Shown: positions 42,101 through 51,022, counted from the first letter of the stretch. The stretch: 64,000 nucleotides of DNA from Streptomyces sp. NBC_00178 (GCF_036206005.1 NZ_CP108143.1:6725501-6789500); one strand, 5' to 3'. A program made the numbers and translations. The notes: generated by a model from the sequence alone, not told the origin.

Positions 42101-43342
42101 TCAGGCCGCGCGCCGGCCGGTGCGGAGCGGGCGCCCCCCTGCCAGGCCGCCGGGGTCCAGGCCCAGCGACACGGCGGCCGTCGCGCCGACGTCCGCCAGA
42201 CTGTCCGCGTCCGGCAGCAGTTCGACCCCGTCCGCCCCCGGGCGGTGGATGAGCACGGGGACGTACTCCCGGGTGTGGTGGGAGTGGCCGATCGCCGGGT
42301 CGTTGCCGTGGTCGCCGGTCACGATCAGCCGGTCGCCCGGCCCGGCGAGCAGTGCGACGAGCGCCGCGAGCCCGGCGTCCACCTGTTCCAGCAGACGCCC
42401 GTAGCGCCCGGTGTCCTGCTGGTGTCCCGCGAGGTCCGTCTCCTGGACGTTGGCGACGACGAGCGCGTCGCCCCCCGCGCGCACGGCGTCCAGCGTGTGC
42501 GCCAGTACGTCGGCCGTGTCCACCGCCGGGTGGCGCCGTGCCGGACCGCACACCAGGATGTCGGCCGCCTTCCCGGCCAGGGTCACCGGGATGCCCGCGC
42601 GCGCGGCCAGTTCGGGCAGCTGGCGGGTGTGGTCGAGGGGTGCGCCCAGATGCCGTACCTGGAGGCCCGGGTTGCGGTAGAACCCCGTCGCTGGGGTGTC
42701 CAGGCCCACCGTCTCCCCGTCTCCCGGGCGGACGTACGAGGGGAGCGGACCGTCCGCGTGTCCGCCGACCGCGATGACCCGGGCGACGGGAGCCACGGCC
42801 CGCACGGTGCGCGCGATCGCGAGGATGCCGCCGGGCCCGTCGAAGGCGAGGTCGTCGAGGCGGCCGGAGGCGTTCCAGTTGATCCCCGGGTCGGCCTCCA
42901 GGTTGTCGTGCACCAGGACCGTGCCGTCGACGACGAGCAGCGGCCGTCCGTCCAGCCGCTCGGCGCGGTGCCCCGCCGCCGTGAGAGCCTCGGTCACCTC
43001 GTCGATGTGGTCGGCGAGCCGCGCCACCGTCACCCTGCTGAAGTCGGCGCCCATCATGGTCTGGTGGCCCGCGAAGGTGTCGGCCCCGGGGTAGCCGAGT
43101 GCGGCCCGGCCCGCGGCCACCGGCAGGTGGGTGCGGCGCGCCAGGTCCGGATGCGGGTGGACCAGACCGAGCCCCAGCGCCCCGAGCACCGGCAGCCGCA
43201 ACGGCCGGCCCAGCGCGGTGCGCGCGTGGTCGAGCACGTGTCCGCAGGTGTCGGCGGCGAGGTCCCCGGGGCGCAGGGTGCCCGCGTCGGGCATGGCGCC
43301 GACGCCGAATCCGTCGACGACGACGATGACGGTCTTGGCCAT
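42101..43342 (-). CDS. yhfW: Phosphopentomutase-like protein (YhfW family)
   Basis: 413 residues of the alkaline-phosphatase superfamily, close to DeoB. Metal and active-site blocks are VIVVVDGFGVGAMPDA, HQTMMGADFS (threonine site region), ETDLAGHQQDTGRY and IVTGDHGNDPAIGHSHHTRE. All Asp/His ligands appear present. DeoB moves phosphate between C1 and C5 of (deoxy)ribose; the yhf version sits in a fixed operon and may use another phosphosugar. It is the last of eight collinear genes, 10 bases after yhfX. ATG 43342 follows AGGAGC. Confidence 0.88.
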   Translation of the reverse strand: MAKTVIVVVDGFGVGAMPDAGTLRPGDLAADTCGHVLDHARTALGRPLRLPVLGALGLGLVHPHPDLARRTHLPVAAGRAALGYPGADTFAGHQTMMGADFSRVTVARLADHIDEVTEALTAAGHRAERLDGRPLLVVDGTVLVHDNLEADPGINWNASGRLDDLAFDGPGGILAIARTVRAVAPVARVIAVGGHADGPLPSYVRPGDGETVGLDTPATGFYRNPGLQVRHLGAPLDHTRQLPELAARAGIPVTLAGKAADILVCGPARRHPAVDTADVLAHTLDAVRAGGDALVVANVQETDLAGHQQDTGRYGRLLEQVDAGLAALVALLAGPGDRLIVTGDHGNDPAIGHSHHTREYVPVLIHRPGADGVELLPDADSLADVGATAAVSLGLDPGGLAGGRPLRTGRRAA

Positions 43343-43352
43343 GAGGTGCTCC

Positions 43353-44516
43353 TTACAGGGCTCGGCCCTGGGCGTCGTACAGGCCGTTCAGCCGGGGGGT
43401 GCCGGACGAGAGTCCGGAGACCACGGCGACGGTCGAACGCGTGACGAAGATCTGGGTGCGGAAGGCCAGCAGCGCGGTGTCCCCGACACGTACGTCCGCC
43501 CCGTCGGCGGGTGCGTCGAGCAGCCGGTAGTAGTCGATGTTCTCGGCGGGCGCCCCCTGCACGCCCAGGCGTGTGCCGGTACGCGGCAGATGAGCGCCGC
43601 GGATATGCGAACGGGCGTAGAAGCCGCCGCCGTACACCGCCGGACGGCCGTCCGCCAGCGTGTGGGCGACCTCGGTGACGTACACGTAGGCCGGCTTCTC
43701 GGGCTGCGCCGGGTCGAGGGCGTGCAGCGGGGTCGTGCCGGTGAGGGCGTGACCCGGTTCGCCGTGGGTGGCACCGAGTCGGGCCAGCAGCGGCAGTGAG
43801 GCCATCGAGGTCGCGCTGGGGGCGCTGATCTTCAGGCTGCGGTGACCGCGCGAGGCCAGGAGGTCACGGGCCTTCAGCACCTGGTCGAAGGTCGCCGTGG
43901 CGGCCGGCACGCCCGTCGCCGGATCGCACAGGACGCAGGGGAAGCCGGTGAGCCCGGCGATACGGATGCCGTCCAGCGCCTCGGCGGCGGCGGCGAACCC
44001 GTCCAGCCGGTCGAGCGGCACACCCCCCTCCTGGCCGGGATAGACCGTGCCGCCCGCGCCCTCGACCCGGATCAGGACGTCCTGGACGAAGCCCAGTTCC
44101 CGGGCGGTGTCCGACACGGCCCGGGCGTTGGCCAGATCGAAGACCGTCACGGCCTCGGGGCGCCAGGCCAGCACCTCGGGCAGTGCGCGCCGGGGGACCT
44201 GGACGAGGTGGCCGACGTTTCCGGGCAGCGCGCCGGCGGCGTGCAGGAGGCGGGCCTCGGCGGCGTCGATGGCGGCGGAGCGCGGGATGTGGCGGGCGAC
44301 GGCGCGGATCAGTTCCGGGTTGCGGCCGAGCTGCTTGACGACGAACCAGAGCCCGATGCCGAGGCGTTCGGCCTCGGCCGCCAGCAGCGCCGCGTTCGCC
44401 TCGACGGCGTCCAGGTCCATCACGTAGGTGTCCGGCGGGATCTCGCCGTCCCGGTGGAGGGCGGCCGCGGCGTCGACGAGCCCCGGATTGCGGGTGAGGA
44501 GGGTGTCGAGGAACAC
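43353..44516 (-). CDS. yhfX: PLP-dependent alanine-racemase-fold protein (YhfX family)
   Basis: 387 residues. A PLP barrel is indicated by YVMDLDAVEANAALLAAEAE, the likely PLP lysine in LWFVVKQLGRNPELI, and a C-terminal beta domain (YVYVTEVAHTLADGRPAVYG). The usual alanine-racemase lysine motif AVVKAxAYG is changed to FVVKQLGRN, so substrate use must differ. GTG 44516 lies two bases after the yhfS stop. The enzyme's reaction in the yhf pathway is unknown. Confidence 0.87.
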   Translation of the reverse strand: MFLDTLLTRNPGLVDAAAALHRDGEIPPDTYVMDLDAVEANAALLAAEAERLGIGLWFVVKQLGRNPELIRAVARHIPRSAAIDAAEARLLHAAGALPGNVGHLVQVPRRALPEVLAWRPEAVTVFDLANARAVSDTARELGFVQDVLIRVEGAGGTVYPGQEGGVPLDRLDGFAAAAEALDGIRIAGLTGFPCVLCDPATGVPAATATFDQVLKARDLLASRGHRSLKISAPSATSMASLPLLARLGATHGEPGHALTGTTPLHALDPAQPEKPAYVYVTEVAHTLADGRPAVYGGGFYARSHIRGAHLPRTGTRLGVQGAPAENIDYYRLLDAPADGADVRVGDTALLAFRTQIFVTRSTVAVVSGLSSGTPRLNGLYDAQGRAL

Positions 44517-44518
44517 GG

Positions 44519-45634
44519 TCAGTCGACCTCCGGGGCGGCCAGTGCGGCGAGCGAGTCGCGCAGGATGCCGATGACGAGGTCGGCGCCCGCCCGCATCGGG
44601 TTGATGCGCACGGTCCAGTCGGCGAGCTCGGGGGAGTCATCGAGGGCCGAGCTGGACATGCGGTAGAAGAGGGGGGCGATCTCGTAGCGGGAGTTGGAGC
44701 CGACGGGGTAGGGGGCCGCTCCGAACCGGGCCGCCACGGCCGGCAGCTCGCGGGCGACGGGACGGTCGAGCCTGACGAGCAGGCAGCGGTCCTGGGCGTT
44801 GGCGATGCGCACCTCTGCCACGCCGTCCACCTCGCCCGCCGCCAGGCGCTTCGCCACTTCGGCGCCCACACGGGACTGCACCGACCACATGACCGGTACG
44901 TGGGTGAGGGCACGCAGGGCGTCGAGCGCCTGGTGGCCCTGGACCTGACCCCCTCCGGAGTAGTTGTCGCGGCGCACGTCCGCGATCAGGTCGGCCGCCC
45001 CGACGACGAGTCCGACCCCCTCCGGCCCGTGCAGCTTGAAGAGGGAGAAGCACGAGGCGTCGGCGCCCAGTTCCACCCCGGCCGCGGGGGTGCGCATGAC
45101 GGCGTAGTTGTCGTCGACGATCGTGCGGACCCCGGCCTCCCGGCAGGCGGCGATCACCTCGGCCGGCTCGTAGGAGTCGGCGAGCCGCTGCCGGGTGTGC
45201 TGGATGTAGGCCCAGCGGAAGATCCCCGACGACAGGGCCTCGCGGAGCTCCTGGGGGTCGTTGAAGTCCGCCTCGACGGTGCGTACGCCGATGCCCCCGA
45301 GCGTCACCTCGGTCGTGCGGTAGACCGGCGCCCTGTGGATGAGCAGCGGATCACCCGCCCGGACCGCCGCGTTGAGGGCCGCCCGGATCGCCCCCGTGCC
45401 GGCGCCCTGGACGAAGGCCGCGTCCTCGGCGCCGAAGAAGTCGGCGAGTACGGCCTCGACGCGGGCGGTGCTGCGGGGGCGGCCCAGCCCGGGGACCACT
45501 CCGGCGTCGGCCGCGAAGAGTTCATGGCCCTCGAAGTGGGCGGCCGTGGCCTCGATCAGCCGGAACTGTGTCGCGACGGCGTCCTCGAGGGGGACCGTCG
45601 CCAGGGGGAACGTCGGGGGAAGTGCCGGGTCCAT
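44519..45634 (-). CDS. yhfS: PLP-dependent aminotransferase/lyase-fold protein (YhfS family)
   Basis: 371 residues, fold type I. AAFVQGAGTGAIRAALNAAV is the phosphate-binding turn region, IVDDNYAVMRTP the Asp contact, and SCFSLFKLHGPEGVGLVVGA holds the likely Schiff-base lysine. The ATG at 45634 follows the php stop by one base. It resembles cystathionine-lyase and aromatic-lyase types more than true transaminases. The substrate is unknown. Confidence 0.87.
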   Translation of the reverse strand: MDPALPPTFPLATVPLEDAVATQFRLIEATAAHFEGHELFAADAGVVPGLGRPRSTARVEAVLADFFGAEDAAFVQGAGTGAIRAALNAAVRAGDPLLIHRAPVYRTTEVTLGGIGVRTVEADFNDPQELREALSSGIFRWAYIQHTRQRLADSYEPAEVIAACREAGVRTIVDDNYAVMRTPAAGVELGADASCFSLFKLHGPEGVGLVVGAADLIADVRRDNYSGGGQVQGHQALDALRALTHVPVMWSVQSRVGAEVAKRLAAGEVDGVAEVRIANAQDRCLLVRLDRPVARELPAVAARFGAAPYPVGSNSRYEIAPLFYRMSSSALDDSPELADWTVRINPMRAGADLVIGILRDSLAALAAPEVD

Positions 45635-45635
45635 C

Positions 45636-46583
45636 TCAGTGCTCCTCGCCGGTCAGGAAACGCAGGGGGTTGCGGCGGGTCAGCAGATCCACCAGGTCGT
45701 CGTCTGCGCCCGCCGCCCTGAGCTGCGGGAGGAAGGTCCGGAACAGGTGCCCGTAGCCCTGACCGCCCTCGTCCCGGAGGTATCCGTGCCGGGAGATGTC
45801 GCAGCTGAGGAGCACCCGGTCGGCGTGACCCGCCTCCAGCAGGGCCAGCAGCAGCCGCAGCCGGGTCCGGTCGCTGCCGTAGGACGACTTGCCCACGGTG
45901 TCGAAGGCGACGTACGCCCCGCTCGCGGCAAGCTCCCGGTGGACCTCCGGTTCGTCCAGCAGGTCCTGGTGGCCGATGCCGACGCGATGGGCGGGCAGGC
46001 CCTCACCGGTGAGCAGTTCCAGCTGGGCCAGGCCGCCCCGGCCGAGCTGCGCGTGCGTCGCGACGGAGAGCCCGGTGGCCCGCGCCGCCCTCGCCGCGGC
46101 CCGGAGCACCTTGGCCTCGGGGGCCGTCGGGACGTCACCGTGGCTGCCGATCTCGCCCAGGACACCGGGCCGGACGCCGGCCGGGCCGATCCCGTCCTCG
46201 ATCTCGCGGACGAGCATCCCGGCGAGCGCGTCCACGTCGTGCCCGTCGATCTCGGGAGTGTGGAACGGCTCGTAGTACCAGCCGGTCGCGGCGACCACCG
46301 CGACCTGGGCCTCCTCCGCGATCCTCCGCAGGGTGCCGACATCGCGGCCCATCCCGCGGCAGGTCAGTTCGATGACGAGGGAGAGGCCGAACTCCTCCCG
46401 GAGAGCGGACAGTTCGGCCGTGACGGCCGGGGAGTGGTGCTGCGCGTCGAGGACGGCCGCGCCGTCGCCCCGGTGGTCGAGGTCGAGGACGAGGTGCTCG
46501 TGGGCGAGGACGGGGCCGCGCACGGAGCCGGGCGGCAGTTCTCCGGTGACGGTGCGCAGGGTGGGCGCTGCGGGGCGGTTCAT
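45636..46583 (-). CDS. php: Phosphotriesterase homology protein
   Basis: 315 residues of the amidohydrolase superfamily. Metal ligands are visible in order: LAHEHLVLD (His-x-His), LGEIGSHGD (Glu, in place of the carbamylated Lys of true phosphotriesterases), ATHAQLG (His), GIGHQD (His) and LSCDISRHGY (Asp). This Glu-for-Lys pattern is that of E. coli Php (YhfV). The natural substrate is unknown; lactone or phosphoester hydrolysis is possible. ATG 46583. Confidence 0.9.
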   Translation of the reverse strand: MNRPAAPTLRTVTGELPPGSVRGPVLAHEHLVLDLDHRGDGAAVLDAQHHSPAVTAELSALREEFGLSLVIELTCRGMGRDVGTLRRIAEEAQVAVVAATGWYYEPFHTPEIDGHDVDALAGMLVREIEDGIGPAGVRPGVLGEIGSHGDVPTAPEAKVLRAAARAARATGLSVATHAQLGRGGLAQLELLTGEGLPAHRVGIGHQDLLDEPEVHRELAASGAYVAFDTVGKSSYGSDRTRLRLLLALLEAGHADRVLLSCDISRHGYLRDEGGQGYGHLFRTFLPQLRAAGADDDLVDLLTRRNPLRFLTGEEH

Positions 46584-46635
46584 CGTGGGGGGATCTCTCT
46601 TTCGCGTACGGCCCGGGCTCCGGTCGCGGGGCGGC

Positions 46636-47973
46636 TCAGCCCTTGACCGGTGTGAACAGGTCGAGCCAGTACAGGACGTTCAGCAGGACGCCGCCGATGA
46701 TGACGGCCGCGGGAGCCGCCGCCATCCTCACGACCGGCCGGCCCATGGATTCGTTCAGCAGGTAGAGCCCGCCCACCAGGAGGATGCCGAGCCCGCCGCC
46801 CATGGCGTTCGCGGCCATCAGCGACCCGAAGAGGATCGCGAGCTGCAGGGTGTCCCCGATGGCGCTGCGCAGGTGCTCCGAGGAGTCCCGGACACTCGGA
46901 AGCCTGCCGAGGACCTTGCCGATCCAGGTGAGGGCCAGCACCTCGGCGGCGAAGACGAGCGCGCCGACGATCGCGGCGAGCCACGGGCTCGGCATCAGGT
47001 AGCCGATCGGGTACACCAGCGTGAATCCGGCGATGCCGTACGCGCCGGAGGCCAGGGCGGTCGTGGCGATCAGCGGGATGAAGCCGAACACCCGGTAGAA
47101 GTCGACCTGGGCGGCCTCGGAGTAGTGCCCCTTGGCGATCAGGAAACTCGTCGCCTCGCCGCCGCCGAATATGTGCATCTGGGCGAGCACGCACACCCCG
47201 GCCCCGAGCACCATGAACAGCGGCAGGAACCTGCGCAGACGGGCCGCGCTCGCGCTGAACAGCGACATCATCGGGTCGTCGTCCGCGAGGACGGGTTCGG
47301 TGGTGCCCGCCTCCCGGTCGGCACGTCGCTGCCGGAGGTCCTTGGAGACGGCCAGCCCGATCAGCAGCAGCACGCCGGCCGCCATGGCCAGCGCTCCGGC
47401 GAACATGTTCGGCCACAGCTTCATGGTCGTGACGACGAGGGCGACTTCGAGGGCTCCCGCGATGCCGCCCCACCTGCGTCCGAACTGCTTCGTGATGGCG
47501 AGCACCGGGAACAGCGTGAACAGGAAGAGGATCGGCGTCGACATCTGCTGCATCGCCGTCAGGAAGTCGACCGGAAGGTCATGAGCGGCGTCGTTCGCGC
47601 CGTTCAGCCCGAAGACCACCACCGCTCCCCACGCGGCGCCGAGGATCGGGGCGATCCACTTCCTCGGTGCCAGCATGCCGAGGATGTCCGTGGGCAGGAA
47701 GACCAGCCACGGGTTCAGCACACCGGTGGAGAGCGCCATCGGGGCGCCGAGCCCGAAGATGAATCCGGCGGAGAGCCCGAAGGACACGGCCGTCGTCGCA
47801 CTGCGGGTGGTGCGGCCCTGGACGAAGTCCAGCAGGAAGGGACGCACCCCGTCGTTGAAGACGGCCAGGGCCATGTGCGAGATGAAGGCGGTCAGCGCAC
47901 AGAGGGCTATGACGGTCAGCTGCTGGGCCAGTGTGAAGTCGAGGCCGGCGCCGGCGGCGAGTGTGGTGCTCAC
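46636..47973 (-). CDS. yhfT: Multi-spanning membrane protein (YhfT family)
   Basis: 445 residues with about eleven to twelve hydrophobic helices and a cytosolic loop near 215-245 (LRQRRADREAGTTEPVLADD). Conserved-looking segments include GFIFGLGAPMALSTGVLNPW, FGLNGANDAAHD and FTLVYPIGYLMPSPW. It is the only membrane protein of the operon and presumably imports its substrate. GTG 47973. No energy-coupling domain is attached. Confidence 0.87.
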   Translation of the reverse strand: MSTTLAAGAGLDFTLAQQLTVIALCALTAFISHMALAVFNDGVRPFLLDFVQGRTTRSATTAVSFGLSAGFIFGLGAPMALSTGVLNPWLVFLPTDILGMLAPRKWIAPILGAAWGAVVVFGLNGANDAAHDLPVDFLTAMQQMSTPILFLFTLFPVLAITKQFGRRWGGIAGALEVALVVTTMKLWPNMFAGALAMAAGVLLLIGLAVSKDLRQRRADREAGTTEPVLADDDPMMSLFSASAARLRRFLPLFMVLGAGVCVLAQMHIFGGGEATSFLIAKGHYSEAAQVDFYRVFGFIPLIATTALASGAYGIAGFTLVYPIGYLMPSPWLAAIVGALVFAAEVLALTWIGKVLGRLPSVRDSSEHLRSAIGDTLQLAILFGSLMAANAMGGGLGILLVGGLYLLNESMGRPVVRMAAAPAAVIIGGVLLNVLYWLDLFTPVKG

Positions 47974-48016
47974 GAGTCACTCCTTGGAGCCCGGGAAGAT
48001 GGGGGAGGGGCGGCGG

Positions 48017-48373
48017 TCAGCCGCGGGCGGCGATGGCGCGGGCCAGGAGCGGGGCGATGACGTCGATCTGGTCCATCGAGAAGCCGAAGACCTTCTTGCC
48101 GTCCGCCAGCAGGGCGCCGACCTCCTCCTCGGTCGGCACGCTCCGCCCGAAGGTGTGGCAGGCGGCGCTGCCCATGAGGCCGACGAGCACACCGAGGGAG
48201 GCTCCGGCCCCCGTGTGGCAGGTACCGAGGAAGTAGTCGGCCTGGCCGGCCCTGAGCTTCATCGCGGCGTCCATGTCGCTCGACTGGACGACATCGAGCG
48301 AGTCGATGCCGAGGCCGCTGATGGTCTTGGTGACCTCGACCTTGCCGACGCCTCCGGTGAGGATCTTCGTCAT
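48017..48373 (-). CDS. yhfU: DUF2620 protein (YhfU family)
   Basis: 118 residues. KILTGGVGKVEVTKTISGLG and KLRAGQADYFLGTCHTGAGA give the family pattern, with Cys and His residues in GTCHTGAG and SAACHTFG. It has a small alpha/beta fold, no membrane helix and an unknown role; it always accompanies YhfT in E. coli, so it may be a soluble partner of the transporter. ATG 48373 follows GAAGGAC. Confidence 0.88.
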   Translation of the reverse strand: MTKILTGGVGKVEVTKTISGLGIDSLDVVQSSDMDAAMKLRAGQADYFLGTCHTGAGASLGVLVGLMGSAACHTFGRSVPTEEEVGALLADGKKVFGFSMDQIDVIAPLLARAIAARG

Positions 48374-48448
48374 GGCTGTCCTTCTCTCGATTCGGTCTCT
48401 TCGTCTCGTTGCGGGCGCGGCTGCGGGCTCGGTGGCCCGCGTGTCCGC

Positions 48449-48835
48449 TCAGTCGGCGGGTACGGAGCCGGACCGGCCGCCGAGTACCGCCAGGTGCATG
48501 CCGAGGAAGTTGACCTCGGATTCGGGCAGCGCCGCGCCCAGGTCCCGTTCGGCGCGGGCCGACACGGCACGGGCGCGCGCGACGGCCCCGGGGTGTCCGG
48601 CCAGCTCGGAGGCGACCTGGTCGTCGGTGAGGAACTGCTCGATCGGCTCCCCGCCGAGGAGACGTCCGAGCGCCATCATCAGATGGCTGGTCAGCATGCC
48701 GGCCGACGCCTCGGTGACGACGTGCCCCTCGTCCTCCAGCGAGGACAGTTCGGCGGCGACGAAGTCGACCACCTCGGGTGGGACCTGTCCGCCTTCGCGG
48801 AAGAGCCGGATCCGCAGGGCGAGCTGGTCGTCCAT
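48449..48835 (-). CDS. PRD-domain-like protein (YhfY-like)
   Basis: 128 residues, all helical. SAGMLTSHLMMALGRLLGGE and PESEVNFLGMHLAVLG match a stand-alone PTS-regulation (PRD) domain with a His in each helical pair. In antiterminators the PRD is phosphorylated by PTS proteins. ATG 48835 follows TAGGAGG closely. It is separated from yhfZ by 88 bases containing a conserved operator-like motif, so it can begin its own transcript. Confidence 0.8.
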   Translation of the reverse strand: MDDQLALRIRLFREGGQVPPEVVDFVAAELSSLEDEGHVVTEASAGMLTSHLMMALGRLLGGEPIEQFLTDDQVASELAGHPGAVARARAVSARAERDLGAALPESEVNFLGMHLAVLGGRSGSVPAD

Positions 48836-48859
48836 GATGATCCTCCTAAAATCGACAGA

Positions 48860-48878
48860 AACCAGGATTCTGTATTCT
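48860..48878. promoter_or_regulatory. Candidate YhfZ operator, copy 1
   Basis: AACCAGGATTCTGTATTCT; the core CAGGATTCTG is nearly palindromic. It matches copy 2 at 49874-49892 at 16 of 19 positions and lies 25 bases upstream of the yhfY-like start. Confidence 0.75.
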
Positions 48879-48922
48879 CGTTTCGGCCGCGACCACCGCA
48901 CCGCGGTCGTCGCGGCCGGCCC

Positions 48923-49861
48923 TCAGTACGAGGGGATGCGATCACCCTTCAGCACGTCGCTCTGCAGCCTGGTCACCAGGGACAGATCGAGCGTGTCGCG
49001 GATCGTGGCGAGCGCCTTCGCGCCGTCGGTCCGGCAGATGATGGCCGCGCTGGAATTGCGCAGCGCCAGCTCCCGCGTGACCTCGTCTCCGAGTGGCCGC
49101 ACCTCGACACCCGGGCCGATCCGGTGCTGCGCCTCGTCCAGGTTCCAGACGGTCGCGTCCACCTCGTCGCGGGCGAAGAGGTCGTGCAGCTGCATGTAGG
49201 AGGCCTCCCGCCACTCGATGTCCTCCCGGCCGGCGAAGGCGCGCTCCACGAGCATCCGCAGGTCCTCCGAGGTGTGGTCGACGGCCACCCTTAGTCCGGG
49301 TGCGTCCAGGTCGACGCCGTGGCGTACGAGCATGCCGTGAGCGCCGACGTAGGTGGCGGGTCCGAGGTCGGCCATCAGTTCCACGGGGTGCCGGCCGATC
49401 AGCTGGTCGGCGGCGAAGCGCGAGAGGACCACCAGGTCCACCTTGCCTTCCAGCAGCGCGGCGGTCCGGGCCCCGGCCCCGCGCATGAACGTGACCGCGA
49501 ACGGGGCGCCCGCCTCCTCGAAGGCGCCGCGCAGCCCCGTGGCCAGGCCCTCGTAGCGGCGGGAGTAGGGCAGGGGCATGGCCGCGAGCAGGGTGCCCAG
49601 GCCCGAGAGCCGCCACAGGACCGTACGGTCGGAGTGGGCCAGGAAGGTGCCGAGGTGGCCGCGCGCGGTCGTCGAGATCGCGCCGGACTCCTCCAGCAGC
49701 TGGAGGGCCGCCTGGACGGTGCCGTTTCCGCAGCCCAGTTCCTCCGCGAAGTCGCGCACGCGGGGCAGGCGGGTGTCCGGCTCGTGATGCAGGAGCAGGA
49801 CCGCGAGCTGCCGGGCGGCGAGGCCGTTGCGCGAGAGGAAGCGGGCGTCGAAGTCGTTCAC
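48923..49861 (-). CDS. yhfZ: GntR/YhfZ-type transcriptional regulator
   Basis: About 312 residues from GTG 49861 (other in-frame starts: GTG 49870, TTG 49897). The N-terminal winged helix reads LPRVRDFAEELGCGNGTVQAALQLLEESGAI, followed by a periplasmic-binding-protein-like ligand domain containing PYSRRYEGLATGLRGAF, KVDLVVLSRFAAD and DEVDATVWNLDEAQH, as in YhfZ. It stands at the head of the yhf operon and two near-identical motifs flank it, suggesting control of itself and of the downstream genes. Confidence 0.87.
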   Translation of the reverse strand: MNDFDARFLSRNGLAARQLAVLLLHHEPDTRLPRVRDFAEELGCGNGTVQAALQLLEESGAISTTARGHLGTFLAHSDRTVLWRLSGLGTLLAAMPLPYSRRYEGLATGLRGAFEEAGAPFAVTFMRGAGARTAALLEGKVDLVVLSRFAADQLIGRHPVELMADLGPATYVGAHGMLVRHGVDLDAPGLRVAVDHTSEDLRMLVERAFAGREDIEWREASYMQLHDLFARDEVDATVWNLDEAQHRIGPGVEVRPLGDEVTRELALRNSSAAIICRTDGAKALATIRDTLDLSLVTRLQSDVLKGDRIPSY

Positions 49862-49873
49862 GGACCACACAGT

Positions 49874-49892
49874 AAACAGGATTCTGGATACT
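49874..49892. promoter_or_regulatory. Candidate YhfZ operator, copy 2
   Basis: AAACAGGATTCTGGATACT lies just upstream of yhfZ and matches the copy before the yhfY-like gene. No other copies were noticed in the window. Confidence 0.75.
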
Positions 49893-50002
49893 GACAAGGA
49901 TCGGATCGGACTCCGCCGGCACGGGGAGGCGGGGTGTCCGTAGCGGTCCGAACTGCCGGGCCGGCGTCGCCCGGCGGGCGGTCCGCCCGGCCCCGGGTCC
50001 TG

Positions 50003-50875
50003 TCACCCGGCGGGGGCCGTCCGCTCCGCCTCGATGCGGCGCAGGCGCTCGGCGTCGCGGGTGCGGGGGCAGGTCGTGCACGCGTCCTCGGGGCGGATCG
50101 TGTAGTAGAGGCAACAGCCCGCGCGGTCCCGGGTCGGGTGCGGGGTGCCCGCGGCGTCGGTGAGCCACCGGAAGCCGGCGCCGGCCGGGAAGGGGGCGAC
50201 GGGGCCCGGCAGCAGCCTTCCGGCCGCGGCCACCGCCTTCCCCTCCTCCCCCAGCATGCGGCCCACGTACCAGATGCCCGAGACGAGGTCGTCCTCGACC
50301 ATGCCCCACAGGGCCCGGGGGCCACGGCGCACCCGGGGGGCCAGTGCCGCGCACAGGGGACGGACCAGGTCGGCGACGGCCGTGCGCAGCACCTCGCCGA
50401 GTGCCGCCTCGCCGGACACCGCCCGTACGCCGGGCAGCCCTTCCGCCGGGTCGCCCGGCAGGCAGGCGAAGGCGCCGGGCACCACCTGGTAGCGGTCCTC
50501 CCGCCGGCCGATCCGCACGTCCTTCGGCCGCGTCAGCGGTACCCGGCCGGCCAGGTACCACGGCCCGCTCAGCAGCAGGCACACCGACCAGAGGCAGTTG
50601 TGCAGAAGCCGGGAGGCGACCACGTCCGGCCGGGCCCGGTGGTCGTGCTGGTCCATGATGCGGGCCTCCTCCTCCCTCAGGAAGTCCTCCAGGAGGCCCG
50701 GCCTGCCCGCCAGTTCGGCGATGTCCACCCAGTTCTGCCCTGCGGGGGTGCCGGGGCCCGCCACCTCCACGTCCAGCGACGGGCACGCGGCGTCGAGGCG
50801 CCGGTACGTCGAGGCGAGGAGTGCTGCGGAGCTCACGGCGGTCCGGAGGGGTGCCGGTGCCGGGGCGAGGGTCAC
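50003..50875 (-). CDS. FhuF-like ferric-siderophore reductase
   Basis: 290 residues. The C-terminus GCCLYYTIRPEDACTTCPRT carries the FhuF [2Fe-2S] pattern Cys-Cys-x10-Cys-x2-Cys. Upstream, HNCLWSVCLLLSGPWYLAGR and an IucA-transporter-like FhuF region are present. It probably reduces Fe(III) from an imported siderophore in the cytosol. GTG 50875 follows AGGAGTCC. It diverges from the siderophore biosynthesis operon, with an iron box at 50947-50965 before it. Confidence 0.88.
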   Translation of the reverse strand: MTLAPAPAPLRTAVSSAALLASTYRRLDAACPSLDVEVAGPGTPAGQNWVDIAELAGRPGLLEDFLREEEARIMDQHDHRARPDVVASRLLHNCLWSVCLLLSGPWYLAGRVPLTRPKDVRIGRREDRYQVVPGAFACLPGDPAEGLPGVRAVSGEAALGEVLRTAVADLVRPLCAALAPRVRRGPRALWGMVEDDLVSGIWYVGRMLGEEGKAVAAAGRLLPGPVAPFPAGAGFRWLTDAAGTPHPTRDRAGCCLYYTIRPEDACTTCPRTRDAERLRRIEAERTAPAG

Positions 50876-50946
50876 GGGGACTCCTGGGGTGGTGCGCGGG
50901 CGCGGCCTGGTCCGTCGGCGGACAAGTCCGGTCCGGCCCAAGTGGC

Positions 50947-50965
50947 TAAGGGGAGGCTCACCTTA
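50947..50965. promoter_or_regulatory. Iron box (DmdR/IdeR-type) before the FhuF-like gene
   Basis: TAAGGGGAGGCTCACCTTA, 19 bases, partly palindromic and close to the known actinomycete iron box TTAGGTTAGGCTCACCTAA. It lies 72 bases upstream of the GTG. Confidence 0.85.
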
Positions 50966-51022
50966 CTATCCGTCAGGCGGTGGTCGAACCCGCGCGCGGG
51001 CCGTGTCGCGCGGTTGGTGGAA

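Noticed and set aside
46333..48060. Plus-strand frame of about 570 codons over php and yhfT
   Set aside because: Antisense shadow of two genes with clear metal-site and membrane-helix patterns.
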